DNA from: an uncultured Steroidobacter sp. | GTDB lineage: Bacteria > Pseudomonadota > Gammaproteobacteria > Steroidobacterales > Steroidobacteraceae | Length of the DNA: 38,000 bases | Direction: 5' to 3' | Assembly (NCBI GenBank): GCA_946478975.1 | Contig: CAMLEO010000028.1 | Location: forward strand, 1-38,000 | Position numbers and translations under genes: made by a program | Shown here: positions 8,491 through 20,059 of the stretch, piece after piece | Numbering within the stretch: the first letter of the stretch is position 1 | Layout of the letters: each line of letters starts with the position of its first letter | The notes under the pieces: model-generated | Told to the model about the DNA's origin: nothing | Database searches by the model: none | Seen by the model: the letters and a program-made list of their open reading frames with translations, nothing else

Positions 8491-9401
8491 TGAACGATAA
8501 GGCTCTACGATTTGGACGCGAACTGCTGGCAGCGGCATTGGGGGCCGCACTGGTGGTGCTCGCGGGATGCGGGCCGGTCAAGCTGGTGGCGAATACAAAC
8601 ATTCCGCCGCCGCTGGTGATGAAAGTGCCGCTCGGCGTGGCGCTGTTCATTCCCACCGAGTTTTCCAGTTACGTGCACAAGGAAGAGCGCTGGAGCACCA
8701 AGTGGCAGATCGAGCTGGGCCAGGCGCAGACCGAAGGCATCACGCGCCTGATGAATGCGATGTTCGAAAAGGTGGTGACGGTCGATAGCGTCAATGCGGG
8801 CACGCAGGTTCCAGGCGGCGTTGCGGCCATTCTGGAGCCGAGCATCGAAGAGTACGCATTCGTTACGCCGCGCGATGCGGGCTCGCCGTTTTATGCGGTG
8901 AGCATCAAGTATCGCGTGAACGTTTATATGCCCGACGGCAAGCTCGCCGATTCGTGGGGCTTCACCGGTTACGGCACGTCGCCGTCGCAAGGCCTGTCGA
9001 GCGAAGCGCCGCTGCATGCGGCAACGGCATTGGCAATGCGCGATGCCGGCGCGAAGCTCGCGGTGGAATTTCGCGAGCAGCCGGTGATGCGGGGTTTGTT
9101 ACCTGGCGGCCAGACGGCCGATGCGCCGCCTCCGCCTGCTGAGAATGCGGCTCCGGCCGCTGCGGGCGCGTCGGGTGAGACGACAACGACTCCGCCGGCC
9201 GCTCCTCCGATCGCGGCTCCCGAAGCAAACAAAGAAGGTGGTGGCACCGAGCCGCCGCCGCCGGAACAGAAAGATCAGAAGGATGATGCTGCGGCCAAGC
9301 CGCGGGAACCGGCCCAGGATCCAGGCAAGGATTCGGGCAAGGAAGCTGAGAAGGAAAAGCCGCCGGCGCCCATCGACCCCGAGGCCTTCGCACACTCCTG
9401 A
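8490..9401 (+). CDS. lipoprotein with disordered Pro/Ala/Lys-rich C-terminus
   Basis: This 303-aa protein starts at GTG 8490, overlapping the previous stop, with GGGGAGCAGGGG upstream. Residues 1-27 are a lipoprotein signal ending in the lipobox VVLAGC (Cys27). Residues ~30-200 look folded (VPLGVALFIPTEFSSYVH, LMNAMFEKVVTVDSV, AILEPSIEEYAFVTPRDAG, FYAVSIKYRVNVYMPDGKLA). They resemble in layout the small auxiliary lipoproteins that build an alpha/beta fold, but I cannot name a family. The last ~90 residues are Pro/Ala/Glu/Lys-rich and probably disordered, long enough to cross part of the periplasm. As the last gene of the + strand operon it is the likely outer-membrane or periplasmic part of the stator-like complex. 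Confidence 0.8.
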   Translation: MNDKALRFGRELLAAALGAALVVLAGCGPVKLVANTNIPPPLVMKVPLGVALFIPTEFSSYVHKEERWSTKWQIELGQAQTEGITRLMNAMFEKVVTVDSVNAGTQVPGGVAAILEPSIEEYAFVTPRDAGSPFYAVSIKYRVNVYMPDGKLADSWGFTGYGTSPSQGLSSEAPLHAATALAMRDAGAKLAVEFREQPVMRGLLPGGQTADAPPPPAENAAPAAAGASGETTTTPPAAPPIAAPEANKEGGGTEPPPPEQKDQKDDAAAKPREPAQDPGKDSGKEAEKEKPPAPIDPEAFAHS

Positions 9402-9417
9402 AGCGCCGCGGCGTCAG

Positions 9418-10818
9418 CTACGACTGCTTCTCGTCCTCCGGCTGCGCCTTGCGGATCTTGAACACTTCGCGATTGATCACGCCCTGCGTGTCGACCGGTT
9501 CGCCATTCACGAACTTCGGCCGGAAGCGCGAGGCGCGAATCGCTTCCAGCGCTTCCGACGCCTGGCGCGACGAGCCGTTCTGCTCGATCACTTTCGCGTC
9601 CTGCACATCGCCGGTGTCGGTCACCGTGAACTCCACCGATACATACTTTTCTTCGGTCTGCTCCGGCGCGAGCTGACGATTGCGCATCGCCAGCGGCGGC
9701 AGCGGATAGTAGACCCGCACCGGAAAACTCAATGCCGTCGGCGCTTCGGGCGAAGACGAGTTCATGCTGGCAACGACAGTGGCCGCGCGGCGGTAATAAA
9801 CAAGCGCTTTCTCCGGCTGATGTTTCAGCTGGAACCAGTCGCCGAGCTGCAGCAACGTATCCGTCAGTAACGTCGGCGTCGTGTCGGGGCGCGCATCGAG
9901 CAGCGTCAGCGCACGCTCCAGCGACTTCTCGCCATCGCTGCTGATGTATTTGGGATTGATGGGCTTGGGGTCGGTGCCGGAGCCCTGGAAATCCAGCGGC
10001 GCTCTTTCCTGCAGCGACGTGAAGCCCTGCGTGATGAAATAAACTTCCTGGACATAGCTGCGCCCCAGCGCGCGCAGCGGCTCGACCAGCGCCGGATCGT
10101 TCTTGCCCAGCTTGCGCTCGACCAGATCCATGGCTTCGCGGAAGCGATCGCGACCGAGCTGGAAGTTGCCTGTGTCCACGTACCAGTTGCCGACCATGCA
10201 CAGCACCGGCGCCATGCGTGGATCGCGCTTGCCGTAAGCCTGCTCGCCGATCCGCAGCAGATACAGAACTTGTTTCTCCGCATCCTCGATCCGGCCTTCC
10301 TGCGTCATGCTCGAAGCGAGTTGACGAAGGATGCCCTGCTGACCGGGATCGAACAGGCCGTAGCTGCGCCGGGCGATGACCAGCGCGCGTTCCAGGTAGG
10401 GAATGGCTTCGCGATGACGATCCAGTTGGGCCAGGGAATAGCCCAGCCCGCGCAGCGGATCGAGCAGCGCCGGGCTCGCCGCGCCGCCTTGCGGCTCGGC
10501 GATCTGCAGAGCTTCGCGATAGGACGCTTCGGCGCTGACTTTGTCGCCGCCGCTGAGTTGCGCGTTCCCTAGCAGCGTGAGGGCGTTGGACAGTGCGAGC
10601 GGGTTTTGTTTGGCGTTGAGGCGTGCCTGGTCGACGAGCCGCTTTGCTTCGTCAATGGCAGCGCCCCAGTCTTTCTTGTCGTACCGAGCCCAGAATTCCT
10701 GCTGCGCCTCAGGACGCGGCGGCGGTGCCGCGTCACTGAAGGAAGCCGCTGTCAAAGTGCTGAGCCCCAGGAGCAGGCTCAGCGCGAGGCGGGAAAACGC
10801 GGGATTGGATGACTGCAT
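9418..10818 (-). CDS. secreted TPR protein with C-terminal TonB domain
   Basis: This 466-aa protein has a signal peptide (LALSLLLGLSTLTAASFSDA). Residues ~35-340 hold many TPR-like helices (SNALTLLGNAQLSGGDKVSA, AIPYLERALVIARRSYGLFD, LVEPLRALGRSYVQEVYF, ALVYYRRAATVVASM). The last ~100 residues are a TonB C-terminal domain (SVEFTVTDTGDVQDAKVIEQ, LEAIRASRFRPKFVNGEPV). TonB domains contact outer-membrane receptors or other periplasmic partners. There is no long N-terminal membrane helix beyond the signal sequence, so it is not a classical TonB. Its stop lies 16 bp from that of the convergent lipoprotein gene. A link to the ExbB-like channel at 4093 is possible but only inferred. It lies downstream of the CFA-like gene on the same strand, 75 bp away. 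Confidence 0.85.
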   Translation of the reverse strand: MQSSNPAFSRLALSLLLGLSTLTAASFSDAAPPPRPEAQQEFWARYDKKDWGAAIDEAKRLVDQARLNAKQNPLALSNALTLLGNAQLSGGDKVSAEASYREALQIAEPQGGAASPALLDPLRGLGYSLAQLDRHREAIPYLERALVIARRSYGLFDPGQQGILRQLASSMTQEGRIEDAEKQVLYLLRIGEQAYGKRDPRMAPVLCMVGNWYVDTGNFQLGRDRFREAMDLVERKLGKNDPALVEPLRALGRSYVQEVYFITQGFTSLQERAPLDFQGSGTDPKPINPKYISSDGEKSLERALTLLDARPDTTPTLLTDTLLQLGDWFQLKHQPEKALVYYRRAATVVASMNSSSPEAPTALSFPVRVYYPLPPLAMRNRQLAPEQTEEKYVSVEFTVTDTGDVQDAKVIEQNGSSRQASEALEAIRASRFRPKFVNGEPVDTQGVINREVFKIRKAQPEDEKQS

Positions 10819-10893
10819 GACTGACCACCCAGGTATCGGTTACAGGCTACGACGCAGTCATCGCGCACACAAGCAGCTAATTCCCTCGCTCCG

Positions 10894-11967
10894 TCATTTG
10901 TTAAACAGATAGTGCGACACGAACCACTCGCGGCCGTCGCGGTAGCCCCAGAGCTCGGCGCAAGCCATGAAGAACACGCGCCAGTACACTCGCCAGCGCT
11001 GCACGTTTTCCGCACCGTAGGTCGCCGCCAGGATCGGCTCGACTTTGGCGCGATTGGCGTCCATGTTCTCCAGCCAGCATTCGGCGGTCTTGCTGTAGTG
11101 AGTGCCGTCGACGCGCCAGTGATCCGACAGGCGCAGGTCGCGCTGGAAATAGCTCAGCAGATGATCGCTCGGCATGATGCCGCCGGTGAAGAAGTAGCGC
11201 GCCATCCAGTCGCTTTCGTTACGCACGTCGAACGGATAGGCGTAGTCGCGATGCGTGAAGATGTGCACGAACAACGTCGCGCCCGGCTTCATCCAGCTCG
11301 AAATGCGCCCGAGCAGCTGCTCGTAGTTGCGCATGTGCTCGAACATTTCCACCGACACGACGCGATCGAACTTGTTTTGATCGAGCGCCAGGTCGTTCAT
11401 GTCGCAGGTGACGATCTGGATGTTGTGCAAGTTACGGCTGGCCGCACGTGCTTCGATGAACTGCTTCTGCGTGCGGGAATTGGAGACGGCCGTGATGCGT
11501 GCATTCGGATAACGCTCCGCCATCCACAAGGTCAGCGAGCCCCAGCCGCAGCCGAGTTCGAGAATCTCGTCGCCGTCCACGATTCGTGCGCGGCGGCAGG
11601 TCAGCGCCAGCATCTCGGCTTCTGCGTCGTCGAGCGAGGTAACGCCGGGCTGGAAATAGCACGAGGAATATTTCAGGTGCTTGCCCATGACCATTTCGAA
11701 GAACTCGCACGGCAGCTCGTAGTGCTGCTCGTTCGCTTCGCGCGTGTTGATCGCGATCGGGCTGGCCTTGAGCTGCGCCAGGAAACGCATCAAGTGCCGC
11801 TGCTGCGCTTCTTCGCTGGTGCGGCGTTCTTCGCGCAGCCGCTCGGCGAGCAGGCGCCGAATGCCGAAGCGCACCACCCAGTCCGGCAACAGATCGCGGG
11901 CGAGCAGGCGGAACGGCAATGAAACCGGCGGATCGGCGGGACGCGGCGTAATGGCTACTGTGGTCAT
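10894..11967 (-). CDS. cyclopropane-fatty-acyl-phospholipid synthase family methyltransferase
   Basis: This 357-aa SAM-dependent methyltransferase has [17 protein letters not shown], a motif [36 protein letters not shown] and [20 protein letters not shown]. These are the core blocks of the CFA/CmaA family, which transfers a methylene or methyl group from SAM to the double bond of phospholipid acyl chains. I chose the ATG at 11967 ([10 protein letters not shown]), 4 bases after the stop of the DUF1295 gene. A TTG start at 11994 is less likely. Its upstream partners are DUF1295 and DUF1475 membrane proteins, so the cassette may make a modified acyl chain other than plain cyclopropane. Which product is formed cannot be read from sequence. 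Confidence 0.88.
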   Translation of the reverse strand: MTTVAITPRPADPPVSLPFRLLARDLLPDWVVRFGIRRLLAERLREERRTSEEAQQRHLMRFLAQLKASPIAINTREANEQHYELPCEFFEMVMGKHLKYSSCYFQPGVTSLDDAEAEMLALTCRRARIVDGDEILELGCGWGSLTLWMAERYPNARITAVSNSRTQKQFIEARAASRNLHNIQIVTCDMNDLALDQNKFDRVVSVEMFEHMRNYEQLLGRISSWMKPGATLFVHIFTHRDYAYPFDVRNESDWMARYFFTGGIMPSDHLLSYFQRDLRLSDHWRVDGTHYSKTAECWLENMDANRAKVEPILAATYGAENVQRWRVYWRVFFMACAELWGYRDGREWFVSHYLFNK

Positions 11968-11971
11968 GGGT

Positions 11972-12748
11972 TTATCTCGGCGGTAAAGGAACAAACATAC
12001 TGGTGCGCCGCTGGTACTCCCGGTAGAGATCCCCCTTGGAGCGCAGCGCCTGCTCCTCGGTTGCTTTGACTCCCGTCACGTTGATCAGGAAGTGCAGCAT
12101 CAGCGCCGGCATCGCCAGCGCCAGCCAGCCCCACGGCGAGGCGAGCGCGAACACGGCGTAGCCGATCCAGATCGTCCACTCGAAGAAATAGTTCGGGTGA
12201 CGCGAGTAGCGCCACAACCCTACATCGCAGACTTTGCCCCGCTTGGATGCATCGCGTTTGAACGCTGCGAGCTGGCCGTCGGCGATGCTTTCGCCGACCA
12301 GGCCGGTCAGCCAGATGGCGACGCCGATCACTTCGAGCAGGTGCAGCTCCGGCTCCGGGTTGAGGCACGCGATCAGCAGCGGCAGCGCGAGCACCACGTT
12401 CAGCAGCGCCTGCAGCTGGAAGAAACCGAAGAACATGGCGTAGAGATTGTTCGCCCAGCTCTTGCGCAGCTCCTGGTAGCGGCCTTCTTCGGGCTCGCCG
12501 ATGATGCGTTTCGCGAGATGCCCCGCGAGTCGCAGCGACCACAACGAAAACATCGCTGCGATCACCCATTTGCGCGTCGACCAGCCGTCAGCGAGCGCTG
12601 CGTAGATCAGCGCCAGCAACGCGAAGTTCGCCGACCAGCCGATGTCGACGTAACTGAAATTGCGGTTGCGGATGCCGAGCAGCCACAACGCCGTCATGAC
12701 CAGAAATACCGCCAGGGTCGCCAGCAGGACGAGCAGCCACGCACTCAT
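11972..12748 (-). CDS. DUF1295 membrane protein (steroid 5-alpha-reductase-like C-terminal fold)
   Basis: This 258-aa polytopic membrane protein begins at [15 protein letters not shown], the ATG at 12748. This overlaps the stop of the DUF1475 gene as ATGA. A much longer reading to 13009 would run back through the DUF1475 gene. Visible family marks are [49 protein letters not shown] and the end [20 protein letters not shown]. These match the DUF1295/steroid-reductase/isoprenylcysteine-methyltransferase group of membrane enzymes. The conserved RHPNY region suggests a cofactor site. It sits next to a CFA-like methyltransferase and may reduce or further modify the methylated acyl chain (inference). 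Confidence 0.85.
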   Translation of the reverse strand: MSAWLLVLLATLAVFLVMTALWLLGIRNRNFSYVDIGWSANFALLALIYAALADGWSTRKWVIAAMFSLWSLRLAGHLAKRIIGEPEEGRYQELRKSWANNLYAMFFGFFQLQALLNVVLALPLLIACLNPEPELHLLEVIGVAIWLTGLVGESIADGQLAAFKRDASKRGKVCDVGLWRYSRHPNYFFEWTIWIGYAVFALASPWGWLALAMPALMLHFLINVTGVKATEEQALRSKGDLYREYQRRTSMFVPLPPR

Positions 12749-13101
12749 CGTGCCTGTGCTCCGCGCGAAGTCAGGATGTCGCTGGCGGGAGCGCCCGGGG
12801 GCAGCTTGTGAAATTGCCACAGCACGTAGCTCGCCATCGCCATATTCCCTAACGCCATGATGGCCACGAACCACAGCACGCGCGCCAGCCAGCCGCGCTC
12901 CTTGAAATACACCCAGACGAAAAAGGTGATGAAGCCGTAGTAGGCGTCGATCAGCGTCGCGATGGTCCACCACCGGTCCGGCTCTCGCGCCCAGCCCTGC
13001 CATTGCCACACGGGCTGCTGATTGCTGGCCCAGATCGTGTAGGCCAGCAGCGACAACAAAATGGCTGCAAACAGGATCTGCAGCAGGGCTCTGTTATTCA
13101 T
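12745..13101 (-). CDS. DUF1475-like small membrane protein
   Basis: This 118-aa protein has three predicted membrane helices: LLQILFAAILLSLLAYTIWA near the N-terminus, a middle segment around TIATLIDAYYGFITFFVWVY, and LWFVAIMALGNMAMASYVLW. A GAGGCGA ribosome-binding site lies upstream of the ATG. It is the first gene of the three-gene - strand cassette and overlaps the DUF1295 gene by 4 bp. I recall DUF1475 members lying beside DUF1295 and CFA-type genes in other bacteria. No catalytic motif is obvious; an accessory or substrate-handling role is a guess. Confidence 0.72.
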   Translation of the reverse strand: MNNRALLQILFAAILLSLLAYTIWASNQQPVWQWQGWAREPDRWWTIATLIDAYYGFITFFVWVYFKERGWLARVLWFVAIMALGNMAMASYVLWQFHKLPPGAPASDILTSRGAQAR

Positions 13102-13179
13102 ACCATTCGCCTCGCGGTCGCGCCGCGCGTGCCTTTATTTGGCTGGGTATTCGCAGGCGGCGGGGCGGGTGGATGCAGG

Positions 13180-13215
13180 CTGAGGGGAGCCCTGCGGACT
13201 GCGCCGCAGACTCAG
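13180..13215 (-). terminator. hairpin downstream of the chemoreceptor gene, possible terminator
   Basis: A nested inverted repeat: an outer CTGAG (13180-13184) / CTCAG (13211-13215) and an inner CTGCGG (13192-13197) / CCGCAG (13204-13209) with a 6-nt loop. It lies 25 bp beyond the stop of the MCP gene on the - strand. There is no U-run after it, so it may slow polymerase or protect the 3' end rather than act as a strong intrinsic terminator. The surrounding 138-bp spacer otherwise holds only the start region of the DUF1475 gene. Confidence 0.35.
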
Positions 13216-13239
13216 GGAAAAGACGAGCGAATCGGGCAG

Positions 13240-15183
13240 TTACGCGGCCGGGCGGATCCACTCGTCCGCTTTGGACGGGCTCGGCGCGCTCGCGTGGGCG
13301 GGCGATTGTTGTCGTGTGCGGACGGGCTCATGTGAGATCCCGCCTTCAATGGTGAACGAGCCGACTGCGTCCAGCAGCGTCTCCACCTGGCTTCGCAGCG
13401 ACTGCGCGACAGCGGCGGTTTCTTCGACGCGAGCGGCATTCTGCTGGGTATCGCCGTCGATGCGCTCGATGGCGTTGTGCAATTGGGCAATGTCGTCGGT
13501 CTGGGTGCGGCTCGCGACGGCGATCTCTTGCATGATGCGCGAGACGCTTTGCACCGAGCTCAAGATCTCTTGCATGGTGTTGCCGGCGCCATTGACCAGC
13601 TGCGCGCCTTTCTCGACATCTTCGAGCGACGCGCCGATGAGTTTCTTGATCTCGTTGGCCGCAGTCGCAGAACGTTGCGCCAGGCTGCGCACTTCACTCG
13701 CGACGACGGCGAAGCCGCGACCCTGCTCGCCAGCGCGGGCCGCTTCAACAGCCGCATTCAACGCCAGCAGATTCGTTTGAAACGCGATCTCGTCGATGAC
13801 ACCGATGATGTCGCCGATCTTGCGCGACGAGCTGGTGATCGCCTGCATCGTCTGCACTACCTGGCTCACCGCCTGGTTGCCGCGAGCCGCGACGCCTCGC
13901 GCATCGTCCGACACGCGTTCGCCGTTCAAAGCATTGTCGAGATTGCGCTGAACGTTGTTTTGTACGTGCTCGGCGCGTTCCGCAGTTACACGCACCGCTG
14001 AGGACTGCGACGATTCGCGCTGAGCGAGCTCGTCGTTGGCCGTTGCGATCTGCTGGCCGGCACTGTCGATTTCGCCGGTGACTTCGCGAATCCGCTGGAC
14101 CAGCGCCTGCAGCTGCGACCGGCTGACATTGAACGAATTGATGAGCTCGCCGATCTCATCGGTGCCGCGAGCCGCGAAGTTGGTGGTCAGATCGCCTTGC
14201 GCCAGCTTGCGCATGCGAGTCATCAACGCACCGAAGCCGCGCAGGTTGGAAATATAGAAACTGGTGATGAGATACACCGCCAGCGACAGGCCAATGAGCG
14301 TGATCGCCAGCAGCAGATTGCGCCGGCTTTCGAAGCCTTCGATGCGGATATCCAGCAGATCGTCGAGCACTGCGCCCGACGCCGCCGAAACTGCCAATGT
14401 TTCTTTGCTCAGCGCGCCGCCAACGCCCGGCGCGGCAGCGGTCATATCGCCTTTGCGAAGCGCTTCGGCGCGAGCGGTGAACTCCGCATAAGCACGCTCG
14501 AAATCGCTGCTGTCGAGCTTGCGAGCGAGCGAAGGATTGGCACCGGTTGCACGTTTGATGGCCAATGCCAGCGAATCGCGATAGGTCGAAGCGCGGGCCA
14601 CGATGAATTGAATCGCAACGTCGTCCTCGCTCGACACCGAGCCGGCGTTCTTGATCTTCAATGCCATCGCATCCAGGCGCGCCGCGGTTTCCGACAGCTT
14701 GGGCGCATAGTCCATGACGATGGCCATGGCGTAATAGGAATCCAGGTCCGGATCGAGGGTGAGCTTGGAGTTGTCACTGATCAACCCATACAACGCCAGT
14801 GCCTGGGTGACGACATCGTCGACGTTGCCGCCGCGCCAGCTCTCCGTCAGCGAACGCAGCTCTGCGTCGATCGCGAGCACATTGCCCTGCGAAGCGTTCA
14901 ACGCCTGCACGCTTTCGAGCGCCTGCCCGCCATCGGCGGTGGAGCCCGCCCGGCGATGCGCAACTGCCGCCATCAGCTCGTTCAACGGCTGCACGTAGGC
15001 GGAGCCCAGGCGCTCGTCCTGCGCGAACTCGATGTTGCTCATGGCGTAACTGACCACGCCATAGACCGCGACGCACAGCGGCACCATGAAGGCGGTGCTG
15101 ATGATGGCGAACTTGGCCGGCAGCCGGACCACCTGCATGAGGCGAATCCCCGGTGCGACGATGCGTTCTAGCGTGTTCGACAT
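13240..15183 (-). CDS. methyl-accepting chemotaxis protein
   Basis: This 647-aa chemoreceptor starts at MSNTLERIVAPG. A basic N-terminus leads to TM1 (FAIISTAFMVPLCVAVYGVV). A large periplasmic helical sensor of ~260 residues follows, then TM2 (LLAITLIGLSLAVYLITSFY), a HAMP domain (RMRKLAQGDLTTNFAARGTD) and a cytoplasmic signalling domain. The hairpin tip is EIAFQTNLLALNAAVEAARA, followed by GRGFAVVASEVRSLAQRS. The C-terminus (SKADEWIRPAA) has no obvious CheR/CheB pentapeptide. I preferred the ATG at 15183 over 15219 because a FliA-like -10 element overlaps the latter. No che genes are adjacent, so it is an orphan receptor. The ligand cannot be predicted; the helical sensor resembles four-helix-bundle types. 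Confidence 0.92.
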   Translation of the reverse strand: MSNTLERIVAPGIRLMQVVRLPAKFAIISTAFMVPLCVAVYGVVSYAMSNIEFAQDERLGSAYVQPLNELMAAVAHRRAGSTADGGQALESVQALNASQGNVLAIDAELRSLTESWRGGNVDDVVTQALALYGLISDNSKLTLDPDLDSYYAMAIVMDYAPKLSETAARLDAMALKIKNAGSVSSEDDVAIQFIVARASTYRDSLALAIKRATGANPSLARKLDSSDFERAYAEFTARAEALRKGDMTAAAPGVGGALSKETLAVSAASGAVLDDLLDIRIEGFESRRNLLLAITLIGLSLAVYLITSFYISNLRGFGALMTRMRKLAQGDLTTNFAARGTDEIGELINSFNVSRSQLQALVQRIREVTGEIDSAGQQIATANDELAQRESSQSSAVRVTAERAEHVQNNVQRNLDNALNGERVSDDARGVAARGNQAVSQVVQTMQAITSSSRKIGDIIGVIDEIAFQTNLLALNAAVEAARAGEQGRGFAVVASEVRSLAQRSATAANEIKKLIGASLEDVEKGAQLVNGAGNTMQEILSSVQSVSRIMQEIAVASRTQTDDIAQLHNAIERIDGDTQQNAARVEETAAVAQSLRSQVETLLDAVGSFTIEGGISHEPVRTRQQSPAHASAPSPSKADEWIRPAA

Positions 15184-15215
15184 GAGTGGTTGGGTTGAGG
15201 AGGCGCCTATCGCGG

Positions 15216-15242
15216 CCATCGGCGCTCGCCTGACGATCTTGA
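15216..15242 (-). promoter_or_regulatory. possible FliA (sigma-28) promoter for the chemoreceptor
   Basis: On the - strand, TCAAGATC (15242-15235), 11 bases, then GCCGATGG (15223-15216). This follows the FliA pattern TAAAGTTT-N11-GCCGATAA with 3 of 4 core -35 bases and 6 of 8 -10 bases. Transcription would begin near 15209, about 26 nt before the ATG at 15183. The -10 overlaps the alternative ATG at 15219, which argues against that start. Flagellar-class promoters are common for chemoreceptor genes. Confidence 0.45.
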
Positions 15243-15423
15243 GCCGCCAGGGCTCGAGGACTGGGGCAAATCCAGATGCCTTGACCTCGATTTGTGACTA
15301 GGTTCACCTGGGCCTGCGAGATCGGCGCGGGTGCGAGTCAGACGGAACCTGACATCCGGTTCGGAGCGTTTCAGCCCATCGACTGCCATCCGTCCGCGCG
15401 ACATCAATTCGAGCCGCCACCCC

Positions 15424-18683
<3,260 letters not shown>

Positions 18684-18705
<22 letters not shown>

Positions 18706-19241
18706 CGCCAGGCTTCCATGTCGGCTGGCCAGAAGTCGATCGGCCAGCCGCCTTTGATCTTCAGATGGCGCACGAAGCGAACCGGCTCCGGCAGCTGTTC
18801 CCACACGGCGGGAAGAAACGTCGAGCGGCGGTGTCCGTGCTGCAGGATCAAGCCGTCGCGACCCGGCCGCAGGAGATCCAGCAATTCCCCTTCGCTGCGC
18901 ACGTCCAGCCGCTCCGGCTCGCTCAGCACCGAAATCTGGATGTTTGTTTCCGGCCACTCGCCGCTGCTCAGCGGCGGGAATCTCGGATCGGCGAATGCCG
19001 AGGCCCAGGCGTTGTTCCAAACGTCCTGGCTCAAGGGCCGCGACGGCTCGATGGTCCCGCAGCAGCCGCGCAGCTCCTCGCCGACACGCAAAGTCACAAA
19101 CGACGCGCTGGGACGCTTGAGCTGCGGATCGTGCGGCTCGCCGGAGTAGGGCACGAGCTCGCCCTGCTGGAGTGCCAGCTCGATGGAGGCGCGTGCCAGC
19201 TCATGCAGCTCGGCGCGTTGTGTGGGCGCGAGGTAACTCAT
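18684..19241 (-). CDS. amrA: AmmeMemoRadiSam system protein A (AMMECR1 domain)
   Basis: This 185-aa AMMECR1-family protein starts at MSYLAPTQRAELHELARAS. A longer reading to 19352 would overlap the Memo gene. It contains the family core LRGCCGTIEP followed by ~25 residues to AFADPRFPPL, then ETNIQISVLSEPERLD, GRDGLILQHGHRRSTFLPAVW and the end PIDFWPADMEAWRY. The LRGC-G cysteine motif and the DPRFPP motif are the best-conserved parts of the family. It lies 13 bp downstream of amrB on the same strand, so the two are co-transcribed. The radical SAM gene of the trio is divergent. Its biochemical role is not established to my knowledge. Confidence 0.9.
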
Positions 19242-19254
19242 GTGACCCGATTTC

Positions 19255-20055
19255 TCATGTGACAGGCTCGTCCAATCGAAAAGCGCTGTAGCCCACGACT
19301 CGATAACGATCCCCCGCGGTATCGCCTGAATTGCAGCGTGCGATCTCGGCAATGTTCAAGCCGCGCTCTCGCGCCAGATATGACAGGCCGTTGATGCCAA
19401 CACAACCGCACGCCTGCTCACCGGTGAGGTCCGTGTCGTAATGAAGAATGGCGTCGATGGTGATCGAATCAAGCTTGCGCGCCTCGTCGTAAGGCAGGTA
19501 GTGACTGAGATCGGAGCTCACCAGCACCAGCGTCTCGTCTCCGCCCCACACTTCGGCCAGCAAGTGCGCAACCGCGGATGGCGGCACCGAGCCGAGCGCC
19601 ACTGGCAGCAAAGTGAACTCATCCAATACCGTCTGCAGGAACGGCAGCTGGACTTCGAGGCAATGCTCGTTGGCGTGCGGTGCGTCGGCTTCAATCACAT
19701 GCGACAGTCGCAGCGCGCGGGCCTTGAGTTCACGATCGATCGGCACCATTCCTAGCGGAGTTTGGAACGCGTCAGCCACCGGCACTGCCATTCCTTGCAG
19801 GTAAACGCGATGGCTCGGGCCAATGAGTACGATGCGTCGGATTTGGCTGCGGCGTTGTGCAAGTTGCGAGTACGCAGCGGCGGCGATGCCACCCGAATAG
19901 ATATATCCGGCATGCGGCACGATGAGCGCCTTGGGTGCGGCGCCCGAGACGACAGATGTCTGTGCTAAGTATTCCGAGACAGCGTCGCGCAACTCTGCCG
20001 GCTGGCCCGGGTAGAACAGTCCCGCCACAGCGGGCGGGCGAATCCGTGGGTTCAT
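19255..20055 (-). CDS. amrB: AmmeMemoRadiSam system protein B (Memo-like)
   Basis: This 266-aa Memo-family protein starts at MNPRIRPPAVAGLFYPGQPA. Conserved segments are IVPHAGYIYSGGIAAAAYSQ, VLIGPSHRVYLQGMAVP, ANEHCLEVQLPFLQTVL, LVLVSSDLSHYLPYDEARKL and CGCVGINGL. The His residues in PHAGY, GPSHR and DLSHY line the putative metal site of Memo proteins, which are related in fold to class III extradiol dioxygenases. An ATG 15 codons upstream (20100) would add a YEGG-repeat extension encoded by the tandem repeat in the spacer. The GGGGGG in that repeat also serves as a strong ribosome-binding site for 20055. It is co-transcribed with amrA and divergent from amrS. Confidence 0.9.
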   Translation of the reverse strand: MNPRIRPPAVAGLFYPGQPAELRDAVSEYLAQTSVVSGAAPKALIVPHAGYIYSGGIAAAAYSQLAQRRSQIRRIVLIGPSHRVYLQGMAVPVADAFQTPLGMVPIDRELKARALRLSHVIEADAPHANEHCLEVQLPFLQTVLDEFTLLPVALGSVPPSAVAHLLAEVWGGDETLVLVSSDLSHYLPYDEARKLDSITIDAILHYDTDLTGEQACGCVGINGLSYLARERGLNIAEIARCNSGDTAGDRYRVVGYSAFRLDEPVT

Positions 20056-20059
20056 GTCG

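Noticed and set aside
9402..9417. CGCCGCGGCG palindrome between convergent genes as a terminator
   Set aside because: The self-palindrome leaves no loop and has no T-run. In a high-GC spacer it is likely chance.
15331..15423. Upstream extension of treS to 15331
   Set aside because: The added residues do not match the TreS N-terminus, which begins naturally at 15424 (MSDDPLWYKDAIIY).
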